From the NCBI RefSeq assembly GCF_030409055.1, contig NZ_CP116619.1, positions 2,308,628 through 2,372,627 of the forward strand: DNA of 64,000 bases. The letters run 5' to 3'. The stretch's first letter is position 1, and every line of letters starts with the position of its first letter. The notes under the pieces are model-generated. The model did no database searches. It was not told the origin of the DNA and saw nothing but the letters and a program-made list of their open reading frames with translations. Position numbers and translations under genes: made by a program. Below, one piece after another: positions 56,512 through 64,000 of the stretch. The stretch is from Trichocoleus desertorum NBK24 (GTDB lineage Bacteria > Cyanobacteriota > Cyanobacteriia > FACHB-46).

Positions 56512-57777
56512 CTAGAGCTGTCCGTTGCCCTGGACGATGTGCTTGACCGTCGTCAGCGTATCTAGGCCAATTAAGCCGCGACGATGGCCTTTTTGGTTAG
56601 ACATGCCTAGGAAAACGGCATCTCCTTGCTTGGGATTCCGCGAAAAGCGGGGGGAAGCATTGATGTAGGTTGAGGCACTATTTACGCCTAAGGCAAACTG
56701 TCGGCTCTCCTGGTAAGACTCTGTGACTAAGCAATCAGCATGACCGCTGCTGTACTGATTGATCCAGGCGATCGCCGCTTCAATACTACTCACCGTCTTA
56801 AATGCCACCACTTTGTCTAGGTAAGCCTGACTCCACTCGCGGTCTTCTGCCAGCAATAGCTCTGGGTGTTCTGCGGCTAACTCAGCACTGCCTCTTAAAG
56901 TAAAGCCTTTTTCTCGCAGGCTATCCCACAGCATGATCAAAGACGAGCGATTTTGGTCTTGATGAATCAACACCTTCTCGATCGCATTGACTGCGTCTGG
57001 TTCACTCTGATGGCTATCTAAAATCATCCAGCGAGCGGCCTCTAGGCTACCAGAAGGTGACCAGTACAGATGACAGTTACCCATTGCAGAACGCAACACG
57101 GGGGCTGTAGCTTGGCGGACTACCTGCTGCACCAAACTAGGGCGACCATAGGGAATGATTAAGTTGAGGTATTGGTCTTGAGTGATTAAATCTCGCACCG
57201 ATGCCCCCTGGTCAGCAGGCAATAGCTCTAGACACCCCTCCGGTAAGCCCGCTTCGTAAATAGCAGATTGTAGCGCTTGAGCAATCACAATGTTGGTGTG
57301 GCTGGCTTCACTGCCTCCCTTCAGTACTAGGCAATTCCCCGTTTTAATGCAGAGTCCTGCCGCGATCGCAGCTAAATCTGGAAAGGCTTCATACACCAGT
57401 GCAATCACGCCCAGAGGCACCAACTGGCTATAAGTCTGGCAATGAGGAATTTGGTAAGTCGCACTCATCACCCGCCGAATCGGGTCAGACAGTTCTGCCA
57501 ACTTTTGCAAGGTTTGAATCGTCGCTTGCAAGCGCTCTGGTGTTAACTTCAGCCATTCCAAAATCAACTCTGGGACTGCCATTTCGCGGCTGGCTTCTAG
57601 ATCCAGAGTGTTGGCCTCTAGAATGTCGTCCTGATAACGCTTCAAGGCTTGAACCATTGCCTGCACCGCTCGGCTGCGATCGGCTCCTTGAGTCGTAGTT
57701 AAGTCGAGAGAGGCTTGGTAGGCCCGATGAACTCCGACTAATGGATCAACGAGGGAACTAGGAGAATCAAGTGACAT
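56512..57777 (-). CDS. ProA-like protein (glutamate-5-semialdehyde dehydrogenase family) lacking the catalytic Cys
   Basis: A 421-residue member of the ProA (gamma-glutamyl phosphate reductase) family: VYEAFPDLAAIAAGLCIKTG, LKGGSEASHTN, and SASTYINASPRFS near the end. The normal active-site block of ProA reads P-x-x-Cys-N-(x)2-E-T-L-L; here the aligned segment is EPDAVNAIEKVLIH, with Val263 at the Cys position. The IPRGG block is changed to IPYGRP. The proline pathway role is therefore in doubt, and a second, canonical proA elsewhere in the genome is likely. The gene starts four bases after the stop of the zinc-ribbon gene, so they are probably co-transcribed. Confidence 0.75.
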   Translation of the reverse strand: MSLDSPSSLVDPLVGVHRAYQASLDLTTTQGADRSRAVQAMVQALKRYQDDILEANTLDLEASREMAVPELILEWLKLTPERLQATIQTLQKLAELSDPIRRVMSATYQIPHCQTYSQLVPLGVIALVYEAFPDLAAIAAGLCIKTGNCLVLKGGSEASHTNIVIAQALQSAIYEAGLPEGCLELLPADQGASVRDLITQDQYLNLIIPYGRPSLVQQVVRQATAPVLRSAMGNCHLYWSPSGSLEAARWMILDSHQSEPDAVNAIEKVLIHQDQNRSSLIMLWDSLREKGFTLRGSAELAAEHPELLLAEDREWSQAYLDKVVAFKTVSSIEAAIAWINQYSSGHADCLVTESYQESRQFALGVNSASTYINASPRFSRNPKQGDAVFLGMSNQKGHRRGLIGLDTLTTVKHIVQGNGQL

Positions 57778-57781
57778 TGAG

Positions 57782-58192
57782 CTAACGTCTATAAGCTAGC
57801 CATAGAATAAATGCTGGCAACATTGCGGCTAACACCATTACTACTGCCCAGAGAACAATATTACTGGGGTTTGAGGGAGAATGGAGTGCCATCGGCAGGC
57901 AAAGCACCAGCAAAACAACTACAATGCCTAGCGCTAGTGGCAAATAGCTCTCACGTAAGCCAGAGTGGGCAGTATTCCACTGGTGACCACTCCAACGCCA
58001 AGCTCGTTTGTAAGGATAGGTGGTTGAAAGTTGCTCAATCACGTACCCGCTTTCCTCAACCACAAAGATCTGCTGGCAGCGATCACAGCCAAAAGCTTCT
58101 GTCAACGTAATGGGCAAGAGGCGACCCCGGCGGCGGCAGGGGCAAGGGTAATCAGTATTTAACTCAATTTTTTGGGCTTTTTGGGATTGCAC
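57782..58192 (-). CDS. Zinc-ribbon-like membrane protein upstream of the proA-like gene
   Basis: A 136-residue protein of unrecognised family. The N-terminus has a four-Cys pattern suited to a zinc ribbon (YPCPCRRRGR ... AFGCDRCQQIF). Two hydrophobic helices follow (YLPLALGIVVVLLVLCLPMA and NIVLWAVVMVLAAMLPAFIL). The gene ends four bases before the proA-like start. Upstream lies the candidate structured RNA at 58267-58361, which would be in its leader if transcribed from the minus strand. Confidence 0.65.
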   Translation of the reverse strand: MQSQKAQKIELNTDYPCPCRRRGRLLPITLTEAFGCDRCQQIFVVEESGYVIEQLSTTYPYKRAWRWSGHQWNTAHSGLRESYLPLALGIVVVLLVLCLPMALHSPSNPSNIVLWAVVMVLAAMLPAFILWLAYRR

Positions 58193-58572
58193 AAGCAGCT
58201 ATAGAGTTAAAGATAGTTAAGACAGTTACTAAAGTTTCAAACTACTTAGCCGTTACTCAGCAGTTCTAGTCGCATAATGGTAATAAGAGGCACCCGTGCT
58301 AGTCTGAAGGCGACCGAACTGGGCAATTTGTGCCAAAGGCTACCTCTTGACTAGGCGACTAAATAAATCCTACCACCCTAATATTTAACGCAAATCTTAC
58401 TAGAGTTATACCTAGCGGGGTAACTCATTCGATGTATCTACGAGTACAAGTTTTAGAGAAGCAAACCAGAAATATCTCTTGAGAATCTAAACACCGCAAC
58501 CATAGACCTAGATAGAGCTAGTAGGGTTAGAATCTAAAGGTTCTCTTGACTTATAGTTTTTTGTTTTTCAAA
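58193..58572. other. Spacer with candidate structured RNA, upstream of the zinc-ribbon gene
   Basis: No ORF was found. The central part, 58267-58361, is listed separately as a possible structured RNA. The rest is AT-rich and holds the likely promoter of the minus-strand zinc-ribbon/proA-like unit. Confidence 0.5.
58267..58361 (-). ncRNA. Candidate structured RNA or leader element
   Basis: Nested complementary blocks: TAGTCGC (58267-58273) with GCGACTA (58355-58361), AAGAGG (58285-58290) with CCTCTT (58343-58348), and GGCAC (58289-58293) with GTGCC (58330-58334). Direct repeats allow alternative pairing: CTAGTC occurs at 58266 and 58299 and could pair with GACTAG at 58349; AGGCGAC occurs at 58308 and 58353. 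The strand is inferred from the minus-strand gene 75 bases downstream. The region does not have the conserved SRP RNA loop. Confidence 0.3.
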
Positions 58573-58643
58573 GCGGGCAACGCGATTCGAACGCGCGACA
58601 TTCACCTTGGCAAGGTGACGCTCTACCACTGAGCTATGCCCGC
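58573..58643 (-). tRNA. trnG: tRNA-Gly (GCC anticodon)
   Basis: On the minus strand the 71-base cloverleaf begins GCGGGCATAGCTCAGTGGT and ends with TGCCCGC. The acceptor stem is GCGGGCA/TGCCCGC. The anticodon arm CACCT-TGCCA-AGGTG presents GCC. The T arm has GTTCGAATC. The CCA end is not encoded. Confidence 0.97.
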
Positions 58644-58792
58644 AAGCCGCACTGATAATAATATGTCAGACTTAAATGTGTTTGTCAACACCTTTTTGAA
58701 AGAAATGTTGAGAAAGTTAGCGGCTGTTGTCACAATCGGATGCGATTAGGTGCAATTAGATGCGATCGCCTTCCCCCTAGCCTCACCCCTGT

Positions 58793-59392
58793 TTAACTCA
58801 AACGCTCCTGGTCTTTAGACCAACTGGGAGTGAGGGTATTGCTTGAAGCCGCAGGTAATGCCTGAGCCGAGCTGGTACTAGAAACCTGAGAATTCTGAGG
58901 ATCGATTCCCCCTCCTGTGCGAAGTTGGCGCATTAAGCTAGCCATCTCCAGCGCATTCATGGCGTAATCCCAACCCTTATTACTCTTAATTCCTGCCCGC
59001 TCCAAGGCTTGCTGCATGGTATCTGTGGTGACGATGCCAAAAATGATCGGAACCCCTGTCTGCAACCCAACGGTAGCAATGCCCTTAGAAACCTCAGCAG
59101 CCACGTAGTCAAAATGAGGGGTTTGGCCCCGAATGACTGCTCCTAGACAAATAATTGCATCGTAGCGATTAGCCAGTGCTAATTGACGAGCAACCAAAGG
59201 AACCTCAAAGCTACCTGGTACCCAAACATAGTCCACTTGAGTGCCATGGGGGTTTGGGTCAACCCCATGACGCTTCAAGCAATCTTGACAGCCCTCTAGC
59301 AACTTGGTTGTGATCATGTCATTAAACCGACCGATCACAATTGCAAAACGTAGAGGTTCTGTCTGAGTAAAGGTTCCCTCAAAAACTGCCAT
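58793..59392 (-). CDS. ribH: RibH: 6,7-dimethyl-8-ribityllumazine synthase
   Basis: A 199-residue enzyme making the direct riboflavin precursor, usually as a large icosahedral shell. Motifs: [42 protein letters not shown] (with the catalytic His) and [14 protein letters not shown]. The Ser/Ala/Gln-rich tail of about 40 residues after LRTGGG exceeds the normal length. The start at MAVFEGTF removes 40 non-matching upstream residues. psbZ lies 68 bases upstream on the same strand, a pairing known in other cyanobacteria. Confidence 0.93.
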   Translation of the reverse strand: MAVFEGTFTQTEPLRFAIVIGRFNDMITTKLLEGCQDCLKRHGVDPNPHGTQVDYVWVPGSFEVPLVARQLALANRYDAIICLGAVIRGQTPHFDYVAAEVSKGIATVGLQTGVPIIFGIVTTDTMQQALERAGIKSNKGWDYAMNALEMASLMRQLRTGGGIDPQNSQVSSTSSAQALPAASSNTLTPSWSKDQERLS

Positions 59393-59460
59393 GGCTGCCT
59401 GTAGATATCTGTTGAGTTGAGTAAGTCGGGTTTTGTGGCTTGATTGAATTTGCTGACCGC

Positions 59461-59652
59461 CTAAACCACGAAATAGTTTAGTACTCCAACAAGCAGCACG
59501 AGAGCGAACCAAATTCCAGAACCTAATAGGATCAATCGCTTAGATTGCCCCCAATTTTGTGGCGAAGCATAGGCTACTGGAACGCCCACAACCATCACAA
59601 AGGACAACCCAACTAAGGCAACTAAGGCGAGCTGGAACAGAATTGAAAACAT
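59461..59652 (-). CDS. psbZ: PsbZ: photosystem II protein Z
   Basis: A 63-residue protein with two transmembrane helices ([20 protein letters not shown] and [17 protein letters not shown]) joined by the PsbZ loop [12 protein letters not shown]. It sits at the edge of PSII near CP43 and helps stabilise supercomplexes. GGGAG lies six bases before the ATG. ribH follows and probably shares its transcript. Confidence 0.95.
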   Translation of the reverse strand: MFSILFQLALVALVGLSFVMVVGVPVAYASPQNWGQSKRLILLGSGIWFALVLLVGVLNYFVV

Positions 59653-59836
59653 TTTTTTCTCCCAATACAGCAGTGGACTGGTTTACACCTGTCGCTGAAT
59701 TTAGACAATTTTTTGATCAGTCCTGAGTAGTACGCTACCAGAAATTCATCCCCTCTCGGCACTTTCTCTGCCAGGATTGAGGAAACATTCTAGCGAATAC
59801 TGGCCTTGGCCTAAGCTGGTTTGGAGAAAGGGGGAA

Positions 59837-62578
59837 ATGGATTTAGTTCTGTGTCATACAACCGCCGATTTTGATACGCTGGGTGCGGCAGTGGGGCTGA
59901 CCCGATTACAGCCAGGAGCGAGGATTGTCCTGAGTGGCGGTTCGCATCCCGCAGTACATGATTTTCTGGCTTTGCACCGGGACGAATATCCTTTGATCGA
60001 GCGGCGATCGGTCAGTCCGGAGCAAATTCGCTCTTTGGCAGTGGTAGATGCCCAACGTCGCGATCGCATTGGCAAAACTGCTGAGTGGCTAGACCTTCCG
60101 GGTATAGAGATTACAGTCTATGACCATCATCTAAATACAGAGAGCGACATTCCTGGGACTTCTTTCCGGGTTGAGCCAGTGGGTGCCACTTCGACTCTGA
60201 TCGCCGAACAACTGCAAGCCCAAGGAGTAAAGCTAACACCTGCCGAGGCAACCGTGATGGCTTTGGGAGTGCATGTGGACACAGGTTCGTTAACCTATGA
60301 CCATGCTACGGCTAGGGATGCGATGGCTTTGGCATGGTTGATGGCGCAAGGCGCAAGCCTAAAAGTCATTGCCGAATATATTGACCCTGGTTTGTCACCG
60401 CAGTTACAGGAGTTGTTTGCGATCGCGTTGGATAAGCTACAAACCGAGGATATTCAAGGGTATCAAGTCGCTTGGGTTCTCTTGCAGCCCGGAGCCTATA
60501 TTCCAGGCTTATCTAGTTTGGCAGCTCGGATCGCAGAACTAACTGAGAGCGATGCCTTGTTGCTAGCAGCTCATTACCCCGTTCGAGCTGGAGAGGGAGA
60601 AGACGCTGACCTAGACGACACGCGCCTGAGTGTGATCGGGCAATCGCAGATTGAAGGCACTGACCTAAATGAGCTATTCAAACCCTTGGGAGGTGGGGGG
60701 CATCCCAAAGCCGCAGCGCTGACACTACGGGGGGTAGATCCGGAGTCAGTGTTGCAGCAGATTCGGCTAGGACTGGGACAGCAGATTCCTCAACCTCCAA
60801 CTGCCCGCGAACTCATGTCTTCGCCAGTGCGGACAATTCGACCCGAAACCACCATCAATGAGGCGCAGAGAATCTTACTGCGCTATGGTCATTCTGGTTT
60901 GTCGGTGGTCGATGTCGAAGACCAACTCGTCGGGATTATTTCTCGGCGGGATCTAGATATTGCGCTGCATCATGGCTTTGGTCATGCTCCTGTCAAAGGT
61001 TACATGACCACCAACCTAAAAATGATTACGCCAGAGACGCTGCTACCAGATATTGAGTCGCTGATGGTGACTTATGACATTGGCCGTCTGCCCGTACTGG
61101 AAAATCAACAATTAGTTGGTATTGTCACTCGCACAGATGTATTGCGCCAACTCCACCAAATGCAACGGCCTGCTAGCACTGGTGTTCCTGGCACTGGTGT
61201 TCATGGAGGGCACATATCTCCCACGCGAGCTCCTTTGCAAGAACAGCTCAAGGCTCGTTTGGTGCCTCAGTTGTGGTCTGTTTTGGCTGCGGCAGCTCAG
61301 CAGGCTGAAGCGAGAGGCTGGCATCTTTATCTGGTAGGAGGGGCAGTCCGGGATCTATTGTTGGCCGACCCAGAAGACGCTTTATTGATCAGTGATATTG
61401 ACTTGGTTGTGGATGGCTACCACCGGGCGTTGCAAGAAGGAGCGGGGGTAGAATTGGCCCGTGCTCTACAACAGCAGTATCCCCAGTCCCGCCTGGATGT
61501 TCATGGGCAATTTCAAACGGCTGCTTTGTTGTGGCACAAAGATCCAGAGCTAGATTCACTTTGGGTGGATATTGCCACAGCTCGCACTGAGTTTTATCCT
61601 TACCCAGCAGCCAACCCGGAGGTAGAAGCTAGCTCGATTCGGCAAGATCTCTATCGACGTGATTTCACGATTAATGCGCTGGCTATTCGCCTCACAGCTC
61701 CTCGCTCTGGTGAATTGCTAGATTTCTTCGGAGGTTTGCTGGATTTGCGATCGCGCCAGATTCGGGTCTTACACGCTAACAGCTTTATCGAAGATCCCAC
61801 CCGAATTTATCGAGCGGTGCGCTTTGCAGTGCGTTTAGGGTTCGAGATTGATCCTCAAACCGAGGGTTACATTCGGCATGCGATCGACAGTGGCGTTTAC
61901 GATCGCGTCCAAGATGAAAACAACCGTGCCCCAGCCCTCCAAACCCGCTTAAAAAGCGAACTCAAATACATCTTGGCAGCTCCCTATTGGCAATCAGCTC
62001 TACAGCTCCTCGCGGATCTAGAAGCCTTACGCTGCATTCATCCCACGTTGACTTTGACTCCAAAGCTGTGGCACCAGATGCGACTGATGAGTCGTTGGTT
62101 GCGGCGATTTGATCGCTCAAATACGCTGGTTCACTGGCAAATGCTGCTAGAGGTGTTGATTGCTGATCTCGCACCAGAATATCGGGGTAAGATTGCCGCC
62201 AACTTACAACTGCCAGTCAACAGCATTGCTTGCTTGCAGAAGCTTGCTGCGGCTCAAGCTGACATTACGGATCATTTATCTGAATTCCAAAAACCCAGTC
62301 AAATTGTGCAACTCCTCAGCCAGTATGATCAGGCAACTCTCGTCTTGATTGCAGTCCAAGCCCCCCGCTCAGTTCGGCGGCTGATTTGGCGCTACCTAGT
62401 TTGCTGGGCTCAGGTCAAACCGCTGCTCGACGGTAACAACCTCAAAGCCTTGGGCTACAAGCCAAGCCGCCAATTCAAGCAGATCCTATCTGATTTAACC
62501 GCTGCTACTTTGGATGGTGTCATTAGCGATCGCGCTTCAGCCACCGCATTTTTGGCTCAGCATTATCCTCTGAATTAA
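59837..62578 (+). CDS. DHH-CBS-nucleotidyltransferase fusion (A-adding / CCA enzyme type)
   Basis: A 913-residue fusion. The N-terminal DHH phosphoesterase ([29 protein letters not shown]) is followed by DHHA1 with [10 protein letters not shown] (about 290). A CBS pair lies at about 335-450 ([15 protein letters not shown] ... [15 protein letters not shown]). A class II tRNA nucleotidyltransferase occupies about 490 to the end ([32 protein letters not shown]). Similar proteins in cyanobacteria and Aquifex-like bacteria add A to tRNA 3' ends, sharing CCA addition with a separate CC-adding enzyme. The start at 59837 has GGAG/GGGGG upstream and begins directly with the DHH fold. Confidence 0.85.
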   Translation: MDLVLCHTTADFDTLGAAVGLTRLQPGARIVLSGGSHPAVHDFLALHRDEYPLIERRSVSPEQIRSLAVVDAQRRDRIGKTAEWLDLPGIEITVYDHHLNTESDIPGTSFRVEPVGATSTLIAEQLQAQGVKLTPAEATVMALGVHVDTGSLTYDHATARDAMALAWLMAQGASLKVIAEYIDPGLSPQLQELFAIALDKLQTEDIQGYQVAWVLLQPGAYIPGLSSLAARIAELTESDALLLAAHYPVRAGEGEDADLDDTRLSVIGQSQIEGTDLNELFKPLGGGGHPKAAALTLRGVDPESVLQQIRLGLGQQIPQPPTARELMSSPVRTIRPETTINEAQRILLRYGHSGLSVVDVEDQLVGIISRRDLDIALHHGFGHAPVKGYMTTNLKMITPETLLPDIESLMVTYDIGRLPVLENQQLVGIVTRTDVLRQLHQMQRPASTGVPGTGVHGGHISPTRAPLQEQLKARLVPQLWSVLAAAAQQAEARGWHLYLVGGAVRDLLLADPEDALLISDIDLVVDGYHRALQEGAGVELARALQQQYPQSRLDVHGQFQTAALLWHKDPELDSLWVDIATARTEFYPYPAANPEVEASSIRQDLYRRDFTINALAIRLTAPRSGELLDFFGGLLDLRSRQIRVLHANSFIEDPTRIYRAVRFAVRLGFEIDPQTEGYIRHAIDSGVYDRVQDENNRAPALQTRLKSELKYILAAPYWQSALQLLADLEALRCIHPTLTLTPKLWHQMRLMSRWLRRFDRSNTLVHWQMLLEVLIADLAPEYRGKIAANLQLPVNSIACLQKLAAAQADITDHLSEFQKPSQIVQLLSQYDQATLVLIAVQAPRSVRRLIWRYLVCWAQVKPLLDGNNLKALGYKPSRQFKQILSDLTAATLDGVISDRASATAFLAQHYPLN

Positions 62579-62599
62579 AAATTTTTGAGTACGCTAAGC

Positions 62600-62615
62600 T
62601 AACTGAATTCAGTTA
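62600..62615. promoter_or_regulatory. 16-bp perfect palindrome upstream of the kinase gene
   Basis: TAACTGAA/TTCAGTTA, 21 bases after the preceding stop and 128 bases before the kinase ATG. It may be an operator or a weak hairpin; no T tract follows. Confidence 0.3.
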
Positions 62616-62743
62616 AAGTTACGCACAAAAAATTAGCCATTGTGTCTAGAAATCTAACTGGAGTGAGATGCGATCGCACCACTCAGCTCTACAGATTTCT
62701 CACAAGGCGCTAGCATAAGTGGAAAAATCGGTAGCATATACCT

Positions 62744-64000
62744 ATGAACTTGGCGGCTGGAACAGTTCTGCAAAACGGCAAATACGTCGTTGAGGCCATC
62801 CTAGGTCAAGGTGGCTTTGGCATCACCTATCGAGCGCACCATTCCTACTTTGATCAACCTGTCGTCATCAAAGTTCTACACGAAAACTTGCGGCGGCACG
62901 CAGACTTCGCCCAGTTTCAGCAGCAGTTTATCGCTGAGGCCCGCCGTGTAGCCCGCTGCCAACACCCAAATATTGTGCGCGTGTTCGACTTTTTTGAGGA
63001 AGGGGGTCTGTCCTTCATTGTGATGGACTACATTCCCGGCGACACCCTAGCGGATATTGTGCAATCCGGAGGTGCTCTACCTGAAGCCAAGGCGATTCAC
63101 TACATTCGCCAAATTGGAGCAGCCCTAAATGTGGTGCATCAGGCAGGCTTACTGCATCGGGACGTAAAACCTCACAACATTATCCGTCGTGAGCATACAG
63201 ACTTTGTGATTCTGATTGACTTTGGCATTGCCCGTGAATTTACCCCTGGAGTGACCCAAACTCATACAGGAATGCTATCGGCGGGTTATGCTCCCATTGA
63301 GCAATATCTCCCCCAAGGCAAACGTACGCCAGCAATCGATATTTATGCCCTAGCCGCCACGCTCTACAGCTTAGTCACAGGGCAAGCACCGATCGCGGCT
63401 CCTTTACGCGATCGCATTCCTCTACTCGACATGCGGCAATTCCAGCCCCAAATTAGTACGACTTTAGAGCAAGCCATTCTGCGCGGTATGGAGATGGAAG
63501 CTGAGGCGCGGCCTCAAACCGTAGCCGAGTGGCTCGCCCTCTTACCCAACGGCAATCCCAACAGCAATTTTGTCAGTGCCACCCAAGCAGTTAACGGCAG
63601 TAGGCTTCCCCCAGCCCCCTCACCTAATGGCAACCTTGCCTCTCAACCCCAAATTCCCTCTGTGCCAACCAGTGCCACTCTGCCCGTGGTGCCTCGGCAT
63701 GCCCCCACGCCTGTTGCTGTTGCGTCCGCAGAAGCTGCTTCCCCCTCGGCCACGGTCGCAGCCAGTGGAGCGGCGGCAACGCCAGTGGCTCCTAGAAAAG
63801 TTTCACCTTCAAGACCAGCTCCTGCCAGTTCGCCTTTTCCCAAGGCATTGTTAGGAGCAGCCGCGATCGCCACCTGTATTGGTGCAGCCTTTGGTCTAGC
63901 CCTACGGATGAGTGGGGGGCAAGCAGGCCCAACCTTTTTGCACAATGATCAATCCTTTCCCGAAAAATCCTGGCCTGGGTCAGAGGTTCCCACTTCTATA
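62744..64000 (+). CDS. Serine/threonine protein kinase (Hanks type), 3' end outside the window
   Basis: The frame is open from the ATG at 62744 to the last base (419 codons). The kinase domain covers about residues 1-270: glycine loop GQGGFG, Lys in VVIKVL, catalytic loop HRDVKPHN, DFG as DFGIAR, activation-segment end SAGYAPIEQY, and DIYALAATLYSLVTG. A Pro/Ala/Ser-rich linker follows (about 280-365). A transmembrane helix (KALLGAAAIATCIGAAFGLAL, about 366-386) leads to an extracytoplasmic part that is cut off. This is the usual PknB-like arrangement in cyanobacteria. The substrate is unknown. Confidence 0.9.
   Translation, partial: MNLAAGTVLQNGKYVVEAILGQGGFGITYRAHHSYFDQPVVIKVLHENLRRHADFAQFQQQFIAEARRVARCQHPNIVRVFDFFEEGGLSFIVMDYIPGDTLADIVQSGGALPEAKAIHYIRQIGAALNVVHQAGLLHRDVKPHNIIRREHTDFVILIDFGIAREFTPGVTQTHTGMLSAGYAPIEQYLPQGKRTPAIDIYALAATLYSLVTGQAPIAAPLRDRIPLLDMRQFQPQISTTLEQAILRGMEMEAEARPQTVAEWLALLPNGNPNSNFVSATQAVNGSRLPPAPSPNGNLASQPQIPSVPTSATLPVVPRHAPTPVAVASAEAASPSATVAASGAAATPVAPRKVSPSRPAPASSPFPKALLGAAAIATCIGAAFGLALRMSGGQAGPTFLHNDQSFPEKSWPGSEVPTSI

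Noticed and set aside
58267-58361. SRP (4.5S-like) RNA
   Set aside because: The length of about 95 bases and the hairpin shape fit, but the conserved GGAA-type tetraloop and adjacent AGCAG-like motif are absent on both strands.
1-64000. CRISPR array
   Set aside because: No regularly spaced direct repeats of 23-40 bases and no cas genes were seen. The periodic pentapeptide genes are coding repeats.

Overview
The window is chromosomal DNA of a cyanobacterium, most likely a motile filamentous one. The HIP1 octamer GCGATCGC is scattered through almost every native gene. Photosynthesis genes are present (psbZ, a BciB-type divinyl chlorophyllide reductase, ccsA). A complete hmp-type chemotaxis cluster (hmpF divergent from hmpABCDE) matches the type IV pilus motility locus of filamentous cyanobacteria. 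The genus cannot be read from the sequence alone.

Layout. 0.4-6.8 kb: an EF-G-like GTPase, a small ORF coupled to a lysophospholipid-type acyltransferase, a DUF3352 protein and cofH. 7.0-8.2 kb: an AT-rich island without HIP1 sites holding a broken Shedu (DUF4263) anti-phage gene. 8.6-12.6 kb: a second DUF3352 paralogue, ccsA and tilS. 12.6-28.6 kb: the hmp locus, including an MCP and a 2479-residue CheA hybrid kinase, both with very long acidic linkers. 28.7-31.9 kb: prolyl oligopeptidase and two small proteins. 32.0-37.1 kb: three paralogous pentapeptide-repeat genes, all on the minus strand, with a SIMPL-domain gene and a DUF2945-DUF3140 pair among them. 37.4-43.1 kb: ilvD, two small genes, a zinc alcohol dehydrogenase and an FAD oxidoreductase. 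43.1-44.4 kb: an IS630-family element inserted exactly in the stop codon of the oxidoreductase. 44.7-57.8 kb: a GT39-like membrane glycosyltransferase, aspS, a PrsW-like protease, a tandem queD, a coiled-coil protein, bciB, a PLP enzyme, a fatty-acid desaturase and a proA-like gene. 57.8-64.0 kb: a zinc-ribbon membrane protein, a possible structured RNA, tRNA-Gly(GCC), psbZ-ribH, a DHH-CBS-nucleotidyltransferase fusion and a Ser/Thr kinase cut off by the window edge.

How the genes work together. HmpD (receptor), HmpC (CheW), HmpE (CheA-REC), HmpA and HmpB (response regulators) and HmpF should form one signalling array controlling pilus-driven gliding. psbZ and ribH look like a two-gene unit. 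The zinc-ribbon gene and the proA-like gene are 4 bp apart and probably share a transcript. DUF2945 and DUF3140 are 3 bp apart.

Best leads. (1) Shedu is a near-complete gene broken by a one-base frameshift in a T run and one internal TGA; its nuclease residues remain. (2) The proA-like protein has Val where the catalytic Cys should be. (3) The first half of the tandem QueD has lost the Asp-His pair. (4) The EF-G-like protein has Ser in place of the catalytic His. (5) A region upstream of the zinc-ribbon/proA-like unit has nested and alternative complementarities that suggest a structured RNA. (6) Two palindromes sharing GTCAA/TTGAC half-sites lie between hmpF and hmpA. No CRISPR array, prophage or clearly new multi-gene system was recognised.
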